NCBI GenBank assembly: GCA_900541505.1
Contig: UQKK01000014.1
Location: forward strand, 11,242-75,241
DNA: 64,000 nucleotides
DNA from: an uncultured Ruminococcus sp.
GTDB taxonomy: Bacteria; Bacillota; Clostridia; Lachnospirales; Lachnospiraceae
Direction of reading: 5' to 3'
Below, one piece after another: positions 23,966 through 31,026 of the stretch. Position numbers and translations under genes: made by a program. Within the stretch, counting starts at the first letter, position 1; every line of letters starts with the position of its first letter. Below the pieces are notes generated by a model. It was not told where the DNA came from, made no database searches, and saw only the letters and a program-made list of their open reading frames with translations.

Positions 23966-24533
23966 TCAGGACAGGAAGTCCTCGTCCTCATCTTCAAAAT
24001 CGTCCTCTGCGCGGGTCTTTCCGCCAAGCGGTTCTCCGTCACGGATTTTCTGCAGGTTGTTCAGTCCGCAGGCGATTCCCTTATTGCCGTTGGAGTTGAA
24101 GGCATAAAAGTTGATGCTTGCCCTTCCATACACACCCACCACTGTAAACCTCGCTGCGGTCGATGATCTCCTGTCTGTCCGCGTCCACGATGCCGGGAGC
24201 GGTCGCACTGTTGGCATTGACGAAATATGCATCCGCATAGGCCGGATCATCCGGGCGCTCCGTATCGTCGTCACGCAGTGGTGTTTTCAGCACGGAAAGG
24301 GGCGGGACGCTTTTACCGTTACCCTTTAACTTTGCCTCGCCTTCCCGGTAAGCCGCCTCAATGGCCGCCTTGATCTTTGCGACAGTCTTTTGATCCGACT
24401 TGGGGATAATGAGAGATACCGAAAATTTCGGCGTACCTCCATTGATGCTCTTTGGTTCCCACACATTGGCATAAGACCAACGGGTATCGGGGCCGGTAAT
24501 GACCTTCATAGGGTTGTTGACTGTATTTGACAT
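23966..24533 (-). pseudogene. DUF2815 single-strand-DNA-binding-like protein, frameshifted
   Basis: From ATG 24533 (AGGAGG upstream) the frame encodes MSNTVNNPMKVITGPDTRWSYANVWEP... through DRSEVYSG. It then shifts, and the proper DUF2815 end, VYGRASINFYAFNSNGNKG...GGKTRAEDDFEDEDEDFLS, continues in another frame to 23966. Removing one G from the GGG at 24137-24135 would restore one continuous frame of about 188 residues. The acidic DED..D tail is like single-strand-binding proteins. It is either a genuine mutation that would hurt phage replication or a base-calling error. Confidence 0.8.
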
Positions 24534-24546
24534 GATTTGTTTCCTC

Positions 24547-25686
24547 CTAATTTTCACTGAAATCGTTTTTTGCCGATTCGACCGGTGTTTTTATCTTCAT
24601 TGCCTGGCGCTTATCGCTCTCCGGTACAAGGGCCGGTTTGCCCTGTGGTTTTTCCACCAGGGAACCAAGCAGCTCATCAAACTTCTTTCTGCCAAGGACG
24701 GTGGTCATGGCCGTGATGCCTAGCAGCTTCTGTTCATACGGATTGAAGCCTGCCTTGGTAACCTTTTCTGCCACGGCTTCCTCGTTGGTGTACCTGCGGT
24801 TGGAGCGTCCCTCCACCACCTTGAACCCGTCATACTCGGTTCCATTAAGTGCCTGCTGCAGGGCATATTCTTTAACATCCGCCGCCCAGGCCGCCAACTC
24901 ATCTGCCTTTGCCAGGATGGCTGCGATTTCCTCATCCTCCAGCGTATCCGGCATGGCAAAATCATACCGGGCAAGCTCCAGGTTGTATTCCGCACGTTTC
25001 CGGCAGGCTGCCTTTGCCTTGCAGAACCGGCACCAGTCACCACAGGCAAACTCGCCCCCGCCTTCATAGGCCAGCTTTGCTTTTGCCATCAGGTCATTGT
25101 GCGCCCACTGGAGCAGATCCTCCTTTTCCATGACGCAGACGCTGACATTGTCCCTGCGCGGCTGGAAGATAGCCATGCGAACCGTGTCAATGTCATAGAT
25201 TCCGTCAAACAGCTCCAGCGCGCCCAAGGCATACAGCATCATCTGCGGATTTTCTGAAGCGGAAACCTCCACTCCCTTGCCGTGCTTGTAATCCACAATG
25301 TAGAGGGTGCCGTCTGCGATAATGACGCAGTCCCCGGTGCCAAAGCCCTCCGCCACAAAGCGGGAGAAGTCCAGCTGCTGTTCGATCAGCACCACGGAAT
25401 CGGCACAGGTCTTTTTTGCCTCTGCCAGAAGTTCCGTCACATACGCTGCATAATCGCAGGCGCACTGCTCCATTTCCTCACTGTAAAAGGAGAGGCTTTC
25501 TGTGGGGTCTGTGGTTTCCATGCCGAGTGCCAGCTTCAGCTTGTGTTCGCACAGGCTGTGTGCATCCGTGCCTTCCTGGGCATACTCGCTGCCCTTGTCC
25601 TCATAGCTCTCACAGAGCCTTGCGGACGGCGGGCAGTTCAGCCAGCGGTGGCTGGAGGATGCGGACAATAATGCGTGCTTGCCCAT
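24547..25686 (-). CDS. DUF2800 protein (Cas4/RecB-like PD-(D/E)XK nuclease)
   Basis: A 379-residue protein starting MGKHALLSASSSHRWLNCPPSARLCESYED. Nuclease features are GTDAHSLCEHKL, GTGDCVIIADGTLYIVDYKHGKGVEV (Asp and ExK-equivalent DYK) and a Cys set (one early Cys, then CGDWCRFCKAKAACRKRAE) that in Cas4/AddB-type enzymes holds an Fe-S cluster. It probably works with the DUF2815 protein as a recombination exonuclease/SSB pair. The start overlaps the preceding stop (TGATG). Confidence 0.88.
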   Translation of the reverse strand: MGKHALLSASSSHRWLNCPPSARLCESYEDKGSEYAQEGTDAHSLCEHKLKLALGMETTDPTESLSFYSEEMEQCACDYAAYVTELLAEAKKTCADSVVLIEQQLDFSRFVAEGFGTGDCVIIADGTLYIVDYKHGKGVEVSASENPQMMLYALGALELFDGIYDIDTVRMAIFQPRRDNVSVCVMEKEDLLQWAHNDLMAKAKLAYEGGGEFACGDWCRFCKAKAACRKRAEYNLELARYDFAMPDTLEDEEIAAILAKADELAAWAADVKEYALQQALNGTEYDGFKVVEGRSNRRYTNEEAVAEKVTKAGFNPYEQKLLGITAMTTVLGRKKFDELLGSLVEKPQGKPALVPESDKRQAMKIKTPVESAKNDFSEN

Positions 25687-26030
25687 CACAGCACCTCCGC
25701 TTCTGCAAGCAGGGCAGGGTACTCTGCCGGGTCGATTTCCGACAGTTTATCCGCGCCGTGCTTCACGAGCAGCTCCTTTACCGCCGCCGTGTGTCCGCTC
25801 CTGGACTTCTCTGCCAGGACTGCCCGGACATCCTCAAGGGCCAGCGGTTTTTCCTGCGGCTCCTCTTTTGTCGGTTCCTGCTTTGCTGCTTTGCTTTTTC
25901 CTGCTTTCTTTGCGGGCTTCTGTTCTGCCTCCGGTTTATTTTCCGTCATGGCATCTGCAACGGCCTGCAGGCTGTCCGCCAGGGAACGGATGTCCTGGAT
26001 CACATCTAGTAAAAGTTTAATCCTACTCAT
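25686..26030 (-). CDS. Lys/Glu/Pro-rich phage replication-module protein
   Basis: A 114-residue protein, MSRIKLLLDVIQDIRSLADS, with a low-complexity middle rich in Lys, Ala, Glu and Pro (residues ~30-65). It ends in a compact helical segment LEDVRAVLAEKSRSGHTAAVKELLVKHGADKLSEIDPAEYPALLAEAE. Homologues are sometimes mislabelled rRNA biogenesis protein rrp5. The helical end may bind a partner replication protein. It is coupled to both neighbours. Confidence 0.72.
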   Translation of the reverse strand: MSRIKLLLDVIQDIRSLADSLQAVADAMTENKPEAEQKPAKKAGKSKAAKQEPTKEEPQEKPLALEDVRAVLAEKSRSGHTAAVKELLVKHGADKLSEIDPAEYPALLAEAEVL

Positions 26031-26223
26031 GCACAGTTCCTCCTTCCGCCACTTCCTTAATGGATAGTTCCTCCACGGAACTGCCCGGAACGATGACCGT
26101 CAGCTTCTGTTTATCTCCAAGAAGGAAACGCAGAAAACGCTCCCTCACGGAAATACTGCGACAGCTGACCACGCCGCCATTGACAGGCTTTTTGGAAACA
26201 CTGATCTGTAATGTGTGCTTCAC
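26023..26223 (-). CDS. small conserved phage protein, function unknown
   Basis: A 66-residue protein starting (GTG) KHTLQISVSKKPVNGGVVSC, with RSISVRERFLRFLLGDKQKLTVIVPGSSVEELSIKEV. Beta-rich, no catalytic motif. The GTG at 26223 follows GGAGGTG with good spacing. It is the conserved first small gene before the replication cassette in many Bacillota prophages. The role is not known to me. Confidence 0.72.
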   Translation of the reverse strand: MKHTLQISVSKKPVNGGVVSCRSISVRERFLRFLLGDKQKLTVIVPGSSVEELSIKEVAEGGTVHE

Positions 26224-26301
26224 CTTATCACCTCCGTTTTCTAAAGGACGCCTATCGTCCTTCACCATACGGAGATTTGGCCACCTGTTTGGGGACCCGG
26301 A

Positions 26302-26688
26302 TCAGAAATGTTTTAGAAAATATTTTTTCGCCGCCTCAATGGACTTCTTGACCGCCTTATGGTCCACCCCTTCCATGCGGGCGATTTCACGCAGCGATTT
26401 TCCCTCCGCATACAGCAGAAGCCTTCTTTTCTGAATCTCTGGCAGCTCCGCTAAAATGTCCGCAACGTGTCTGTCGGCGGTTTTCTGCTCCAGCAGCTTT
26501 TCCGGGGTCTTTTCATCGGCATAATCCATCCCCTCAAAAGCCGCCGCATCCATCGAATAACAATGGTACCGTTCCTTCCGGTCAAGGTTGCTTTCCTTCC
26601 TTCTGGAATCCAGGATGATGTTCCCGATTTCCTCTTCCACCTCAACCTCTGAGGTTTCTCCATTTGCGAATGTGTAATTGATTTTCAT
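26302..26688 (-). CDS. sigma-70 region 4-like HTH protein
   Basis: A 128-residue protein starting MKINYTFANGETSEVEVEEE. The acidic N-terminal half contains DRKERYHCYSMDAAAFEGMDYADE. The C-terminal HTH is ILAELPEIQKRRLLLYAEGKSLREIARMEGVDHKAVKKSIEAAKKYFLKHF. This layout is common in Bacillota phages and ICEs as a transcription regulator. Start 26688 follows AAAGGAG. The leader contains an alternative-hairpin arrangement (26708-26785) that may control the gene and those downstream. Confidence 0.82.
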   Translation of the reverse strand: MKINYTFANGETSEVEVEEEIGNIILDSRRKESNLDRKERYHCYSMDAAAFEGMDYADEKTPEKLLEQKTADRHVADILAELPEIQKRRLLLYAEGKSLREIARMEGVDHKAVKKSIEAAKKYFLKHF

Positions 26689-26707
26689 TTTGCCGTTCTC
26701 CTTTCGG

Positions 26708-26785
26708 AGCCCGGCAGGCGGCACTGATACCGCCGTAACCAAAAAAAGCCTGACAAGCAGCACAAAAAGTGCCGCCTGCCAGGCT
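26708..26785 (-). promoter_or_regulatory. candidate terminator/antiterminator switch
   Basis: On the minus-strand RNA, segment 1 (26785-26769) pairs over all 17 positions with segment 2 (26763-26747; three G-U) around a 5-U loop, followed by U7: an intrinsic terminator. Segment 1 can instead pair over 17 positions with segment 3 (26724-26708; one G-U), which ends just before the AAAGGAG of the gene at 26688. Segments 2 and 3 are related direct repeats. Confidence 0.7.
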
Positions 26786-27007
26786 CAATGTCATATCCAC
26801 TTCTCTATGGAAGTGGCGTATTAGAGGGTTGACTGCTTTTTACAGAATGAAATCTTCCCTCCGTGCATCATGCTCAAACAAACGCCTCACCGTTTTCCCG
26901 GCTTCGCTGTACGTTTCCCATCCCCATATACATTCCTTATGGGAACTGCCGTATTTCCGCAGCTATCCGGTAAGCTCCGGGACTGTTGCCCGGAGCATTC
27001 GGTGTTT
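26786..27007. other. noncoding interval with hairpins
   Basis: About 220 bp between the zinc-ribbon gene and the terminator. It contains hairpins CCACTTC/GAAGTGG (26797-26816) and GCTCCGGG/CCCGGAGC (26974-26996), neither followed by a U tract in the minus direction. No gene was seen. A promoter for the replication module may be here, but none is convincing. Confidence 0.5.
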
Positions 27008-27211
27008 CTATTCAGTTTTTATTACCCCGATCTCTGCGCCGCAGTGCCTGCACTTTATCATAAAATCAGGATACCGGTCCATCGACGAGGTAATGAACTG
27101 CGCCTTCGTACCTTCTACAGCGTCCATGATCCGGCACCCGCACTGCGGACACCGGACCGGACGCATCTTTGCTTTTATCTCATCTGCCGTTTCCTCCTTT
27201 TTTCTGCGCAT
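27008..27211 (-). CDS. zinc-ribbon protein
   Basis: A 67-residue protein, MRRKKEETADEIKAKMRPVR, then CPQCGCRIMDAVEGTKAQFITSSMDRYPDFMIKCRHCGAEIGVIKTE. Two CxxC knuckles 30 residues apart form one zinc ribbon, similar in size to phage Com-like translational regulators. The role is unproven. It sits just after DUF3825 in transcription order. Confidence 0.78.
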   Translation of the reverse strand: MRRKKEETADEIKAKMRPVRCPQCGCRIMDAVEGTKAQFITSSMDRYPDFMIKCRHCGAEIGVIKTE

Positions 27212-27284
27212 CCTTATTTACGCCCCTTCCTGTTTCTGCCGCTGTCCGGCACGGGGAGAGCATAAGGACCTGCTATGCGTTTTT

Positions 27285-28097
27285 TTATCTGACAAGCTCC
27301 GAAAGCCACGCCGCCGTCGGCCTTGCCAACAGGCGCGCGTTCAGATAGGCCATCTCCAACGTCAGACAGGTGTTACCCAGGTAATACCCGTCCATGATGG
27401 TAAGGGTCATAGCAAGGTCAGGCTTCTCCATGTCTGTCAGACAGACCGGCAGGAGATACTGTACCCGGCCCTGGTAGCCCTGCGGCACCACAATCCCCGG
27501 CTCCACCACCGCTTTCCGCCGCGCCAGTTCGACTGCCGTTTCCAAAAGCAGGGGCAGGTTCTGCGCATCAAGGACCGCTTCCGGCAGACGGGATAAGTTC
27601 TCCCCGTCCCCAAGGATGTGGTCTACATTTACCCGTATGGGCCATTCCGGGTTATAGTTGACGCCATACTGCGTCATATCATAGGTGGGCTTTTTCGGAA
27701 GCGGGCTGATGTATCTGAGAAAAGGGGAAAGCTCGTCCGAAAATCCCCGGAAGTACCAATCCAGCATACTGGCCTGCCGCTTGTTCCGGTCAAAGCAGCC
27801 ATAAATTGCTTTGTACCTGCGGGTATAAAGTCCAGTGTGAAAGCAGCAATACTCATTCTCCGCATGGAAATAGTCCGCCGCCCTTGCCGCATTTTGTTCC
27901 CCATTGTAATCGATCACTTGCTTTTTAAAGATGGAATGTATGTATCTCTCTAATATGGGAGTGTCTTGGTTTTTGGTACAGTAGTTTGGGTTCCGAAACC
28001 GCCAGGGTTCCGGGATGGCCAGCTCCGCCAGTTCGTCAAGCTGTGCATACCAGCTTGGCACGTAGGCGAAGGAAAACAGGTCTGGCAATAGGTTCAT
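27285..28097 (-). CDS. DUF3825 domain protein
   Basis: A 270-residue protein starting MNLLPDLFSFAYVPSWYAQL. DUF3825-type features are PEPWRFRNPNYCTKNQDTPILERYIHSIFKKQ, FHTGLYTRRYKAIYGCFDRN and YLLPVCLTDMEKPDLAMTLTIMDGYYLGNTCLTLEMAYLNARLLARP. DUF3825 has been linked in surveys to OST-HTH/RNA-related proteins, but no activity is established. The ATG overlaps the HTH gene stop (ATGA) and GGAGG is 8 nt upstream. Confidence 0.82.
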   Translation of the reverse strand: MNLLPDLFSFAYVPSWYAQLDELAELAIPEPWRFRNPNYCTKNQDTPILERYIHSIFKKQVIDYNGEQNAARAADYFHAENEYCCFHTGLYTRRYKAIYGCFDRNKRQASMLDWYFRGFSDELSPFLRYISPLPKKPTYDMTQYGVNYNPEWPIRVNVDHILGDGENLSRLPEAVLDAQNLPLLLETAVELARRKAVVEPGIVVPQGYQGRVQYLLPVCLTDMEKPDLAMTLTIMDGYYLGNTCLTLEMAYLNARLLARPTAAWLSELVR

Positions 28098-28342
28098 ATC
28101 AACTTCCTCCATTTTTGTATTGCGGCGATGAAGTGCATCTGAAGCTGTATTTTCTTGTCCTCATCGATCTCGTTATAGATACTTCCATCGGCACCTATCC
28201 TTTCACGGGTTACAAGAGAATTGTGGTAAGGCTCATAAATCCTCAATACTTGCTCCAATGCCTCCGGCTCACCGCTGACTGCTCTTTTGATCAGGTCATA
28301 ATTCAGTTCATGGATCTCGTCCTCGTTTTTCGTAGAATTCAT
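28094..28342 (-). CDS. Tn916-type helix-turn-helix protein
   Basis: An 82-residue protein, MNSTKNEDEIHELNYDLIKR, then AVSGEPEALEQVLRIYEPYHNSLVTRERI...DEDKKIQLQMHFIAAIQKWRKLI. This is the HTH_16 pattern found in Tn916-family ICEs beside a sigma-like gene. It overlaps that gene (28308) by 35 nt, as is usual for the pair. Its presence at the head of phage replication genes marks mosaic origin. Confidence 0.85.
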   Translation of the reverse strand: MNSTKNEDEIHELNYDLIKRAVSGEPEALEQVLRIYEPYHNSLVTRERIGADGSIYNEIDEDKKIQLQMHFIAAIQKWRKLI

Positions 28343-28730
28343 AAATTTTGTTGTATGCGCGCTGTCTCAAGTTGTAGACAGTGCGTGGTGTTACCTCCAG
28401 TCTTTTTGCTATTTCCTTATCTGTAAACCCATACCAGAAATCCAAAAGCAGGACGGTACTCTGTTTGTCAGATAAAGATTTCAGTGCATCATACAGGGAT
28501 TCATCATTTACGCTGCAGCACAGCCCGTCCGCATACAGCACAAAATGCTCCGATGGGTGCCGGTCCCGGCTCCCTATCAGTTCAAGCAGCAATTCCATCG
28601 GTTCCTGTGAAATATGCTTGTTCTGGTTCTTTTCTTTCCGCTGCAAATCACGAATGAAGTTACGGGATACCTTCTTGCTGAAAGCATCGAACATTGCGCA
28701 GATACGTTCTTCGTATGAAGGAGATGGCAT
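28308..28730 (-). CDS. ICE-type RNA polymerase sigma-70-like factor
   Basis: A 140-residue protein starting MPSPSYEERICAMFDAFSKK. N-terminal SRNFIRDLQRKEKNQ resembles sigma region 2-type helices. The C-terminal region 4-like HTH is LYDALKSLSDKQSTVLLLDFWYGFTDKEIAKRLEVTPRTVYNLRQRAYNKIYEFYE. Homologues in conjugative transposons pair with the HTH_16 protein and regulate transfer or cargo genes. Start 28730 follows GGAGGG. This is the first gene of the minus-strand phage-like block. Confidence 0.88.
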   Translation of the reverse strand: MPSPSYEERICAMFDAFSKKVSRNFIRDLQRKEKNQNKHISQEPMELLLELIGSRDRHPSEHFVLYADGLCCSVNDESLYDALKSLSDKQSTVLLLDFWYGFTDKEIAKRLEVTPRTVYNLRQRAYNKIYEFYEKRGRDP

Positions 28731-28870
28731 ACACTTCCCTCCTTCCATTCAGATTTGAGCGTGGCTGGTTTTCACCTCCTCGCTATACCAGAACGTTTTT
28801 TATGCACCCGAACCGGAAAGTTTTGGGAAAATATTTTATTTTTTTACGACAATTTTCGACTTTAAACAGA

Positions 28871-28901
28871 AAAAGGGCCAATCTACACAAAGCAGATTGG
28901 C
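28871..28901 (-). terminator. terminator of locus A transporter operon
   Basis: On the minus strand GCCAAUCU pairs with AGAUUGGC, followed by CCUUUUUCUG. It lies 30 nt after the DtxR-type gene and separates the transporter operon from the phage-type sigma factor gene. Confidence 0.75.
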
Positions 28902-28930
28902 TCCTCTCATTTAGCGAAAGCAAGATAAAA

Positions 28931-29305
28931 CTATCTTGCCTTGGTATCATTTATCGTATCTTTTAATTTTTGAAAACTAGCTTCGCTGATAGTATGCTCC
29001 ATCCGGCAGGCTTCCTTCTCTGCGGTCACCGGGTCAACCCCCGCTGCAATGAGCTGTTCTTTAAAAAAGCAATGCCGCTCATAAATTTTTGTGGCAGCCT
29101 CCCGGCCAATTTCAGTTAAATGCAAAAAACCGTCCTCATCCATTGTCAGGAAGCCGCCTTCCCGTAAAGCCTTGACCGCATGGCACACGCTGGGCTTTGA
29201 TACCTCCATGTGCCGTGCAAGGTCAACGGAGCGAACCATACCGGTCTGCTTTTGAAGGATCAGCACAGCTTCCAGATAGTCCTCCCCGGACGCATGAAGT
29301 TTCAT
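28931..29305 (-). CDS. DtxR/IdeR-family metal-dependent repressor
   Basis: A 124-residue protein starting MKLHASGEDYLEAVLILQKQ. The winged HTH is RSVDLARHMEVSKPSVCHAVKALREGGFLTMDEDGFLHLTEIG. The metal-binding dimerisation region includes GVDPVTAEKEACRMEHTISEASFQKL; the ACRxEH motif matches the iron sensor DtxR (Cys102, Glu105, His106) rather than the Mn sensor MntR, which has Glu for the Cys. It has no C-terminal SH3 domain. AAAGGAGG precedes the ATG. It is the last gene of the locus A operon and probably represses it with ferrous iron. Confidence 0.9.
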   Translation of the reverse strand: MKLHASGEDYLEAVLILQKQTGMVRSVDLARHMEVSKPSVCHAVKALREGGFLTMDEDGFLHLTEIGREAATKIYERHCFFKEQLIAAGVDPVTAEKEACRMEHTISEASFQKLKDTINDTKAR

Positions 29306-29316
29306 TGGTGCCTCCT

Positions 29317-31026
29317 TTACGCAGATAGTTTTTGTTCTGCCTTCCACATGGCCGCATACTTTCCGTTCTTTTTCAAAAGTTCCTCATGACTGCCGCTTTC
29401 CACCGCCTTGCCATCTGAGATAACAATAATCTGGTCTGCCTTCTGGACGATGGCAAGTGTATGGGCAATCATCACAACCGTTTTCCGGTTCCCCAGCAGA
29501 CTGCTGATTGCTTCTTTTACTGCCAGTTCATTTTCCACATCCAGGCTGGCGGTTGCCTCGTCCAGCAGCAGAATCGGAGCTTTTTTAAGGATTGCCCTGG
29601 CAATGGAAAGCCTCTGCCGTTCGCCGCCGGAAAGCTGATTCCCGTTTTCGCCCACAACTGTATCATAGCCGTCCGACATCCTGCGGATAAATTCATCACA
29701 GTTTGCCTCACGGCAGGCGGCCTCAATCTCTGCATCCGTAGCCGATGGTCTGGCGTAACGGATATTATTCTTCACGGTGTCATCAAACAGGAACACATCT
29801 TGGTCAACCATTGAGATTTCAGCAAGCACCTGTTCCGCGCCCGCTGTCTTGGCCGGGCACCCGCCAATGAGGATTTCCCCGCCATCCGCTTCGTAGTATT
29901 TAGAAATAAGGTTCAGGATTGTGGACTTTCCGGAGCCGGAATCGCCCACAATGGCAGTCAGCTTATGATCCGGGATCGTAACACTGACATCCTTTAGTAT
30001 GGGTTCTCCCTTGACGTAAGAAAAGTCCACATGGCGAAACTCAATCTCATGGCCTGCGGGAGTAAAGGGCACATCGCTTTCGACATCCTCTTTTTCATGG
30101 ATCACGTTTTCAATCTGCTGCTTTGCAATCATCAGATTTTTGTAGCTTGTCAGGTCAACAAAGATCGTATCGGACAATTTGGATAAAAACAGAGGCAGAA
30201 AACACATCAGCAGAAATGCAACCGTCTCCAGATGACCGGAAATCCACTGCCGCCCAGCTACCCAGATCACAATCGGCATAGAGAACCATGAGAGGATACT
30301 GTGAATCATGCCGACGGGGATTACTTTAACCTCATAAAGAAAGCTGATGTCACTGAAAGCCTTCATCGCCTCTGTAACTGTTTTATTTTTGGTTCCGCCA
30401 ATTCCATAAGCACGAAACGTCTGGATTCCTGTGATATACTCCACGATACTGCTTACATTTTCGGCACAGATTTCACTTTTCCTCGCGCCATATTTTTTGA
30501 CCTGATGAAAAGAAAACCACAACGCTGGAATCAGCAACAAGTCTGCCGCAAGAAGAATCACACCGGCCGGCACACATAGTGTAGCCACAAACCCGATCAG
30601 CATCAGGGACAGTGCAATATTCTTCGCCAAATCCCCGGTTTTATGGGTCATGATTGTTTCATAGCTGTTCACATTAGCAGTCGCCACATTGATGTAATCG
30701 CCGGTCTGTGCGGCGTTAAAACGTGACAGAGGAATTTTTTTCAGCTTATCGCCCAGATACAGCCGGATGTTCTGGCTGACACTGGCCCCGCCAATCTGTC
30801 CCTGCACATAACCATAGCTGTATATGCCAAGACGAAGTACAAAGATCAAAAAGAGACCTCCTGTCAGCTTCAAAATCACCGGCATATCCAGCGTATTGTT
30901 CCACAAAGCCTGAAGCACATAATAAATCAGCATAAAATTGCTTCCGGATAAAAGCCCCTCAAGAACGGTACACAAAATAGACAGATGAAATTTCCGGTTC
31001 CCTTTTAAGACATTCTGTTCCTTCAT
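29317..31026 (-). CDS. ABC exporter-fold half-transporter, locus A subunit 2 (YbtPQ/IrtAB-like)
   Basis: A 569-residue protein starting MKEQNVLKGNRKFHLSILCT, with a six-helix type IV transmembrane domain (residues ~15-310) and an NBD. The NBD has Walker A GDSGSGKST, signature LSGGERQ, Walker B ILLLDEATASLD and H-loop MIAHTL. It overlaps its partner (31023) by 4 nt, so the two likely form a heterodimer. YbtPQ and IrtAB have this exporter fold but import metal-siderophores. The adjacent ECF-like and DtxR genes favour a similar role, but export is not excluded. Confidence 0.88.
   Translation of the reverse strand: MKEQNVLKGNRKFHLSILCTVLEGLLSGSNFMLIYYVLQALWNNTLDMPVILKLTGGLFLIFVLRLGIYSYGYVQGQIGGASVSQNIRLYLGDKLKKIPLSRFNAAQTGDYINVATANVNSYETIMTHKTGDLAKNIALSLMLIGFVATLCVPAGVILLAADLLLIPALWFSFHQVKKYGARKSEICAENVSSIVEYITGIQTFRAYGIGGTKNKTVTEAMKAFSDISFLYEVKVIPVGMIHSILSWFSMPIVIWVAGRQWISGHLETVAFLLMCFLPLFLSKLSDTIFVDLTSYKNLMIAKQQIENVIHEKEDVESDVPFTPAGHEIEFRHVDFSYVKGEPILKDVSVTIPDHKLTAIVGDSGSGKSTILNLISKYYEADGGEILIGGCPAKTAGAEQVLAEISMVDQDVFLFDDTVKNNIRYARPSATDAEIEAACREANCDEFIRRMSDGYDTVVGENGNQLSGGERQRLSIARAILKKAPILLLDEATASLDVENELAVKEAISSLLGNRKTVVMIAHTLAIVQKADQIIVISDGKAVESGSHEELLKKNGKYAAMWKAEQKLSA

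Noticed and set aside
1..28750. Integrase, holin/endolysin or attachment site for the prophage
   Set aside because: None was found in the window; the tail fibre/lysis end lies beyond position 1 and an integrase may lie outside or be absent. No att repeat could be supported.
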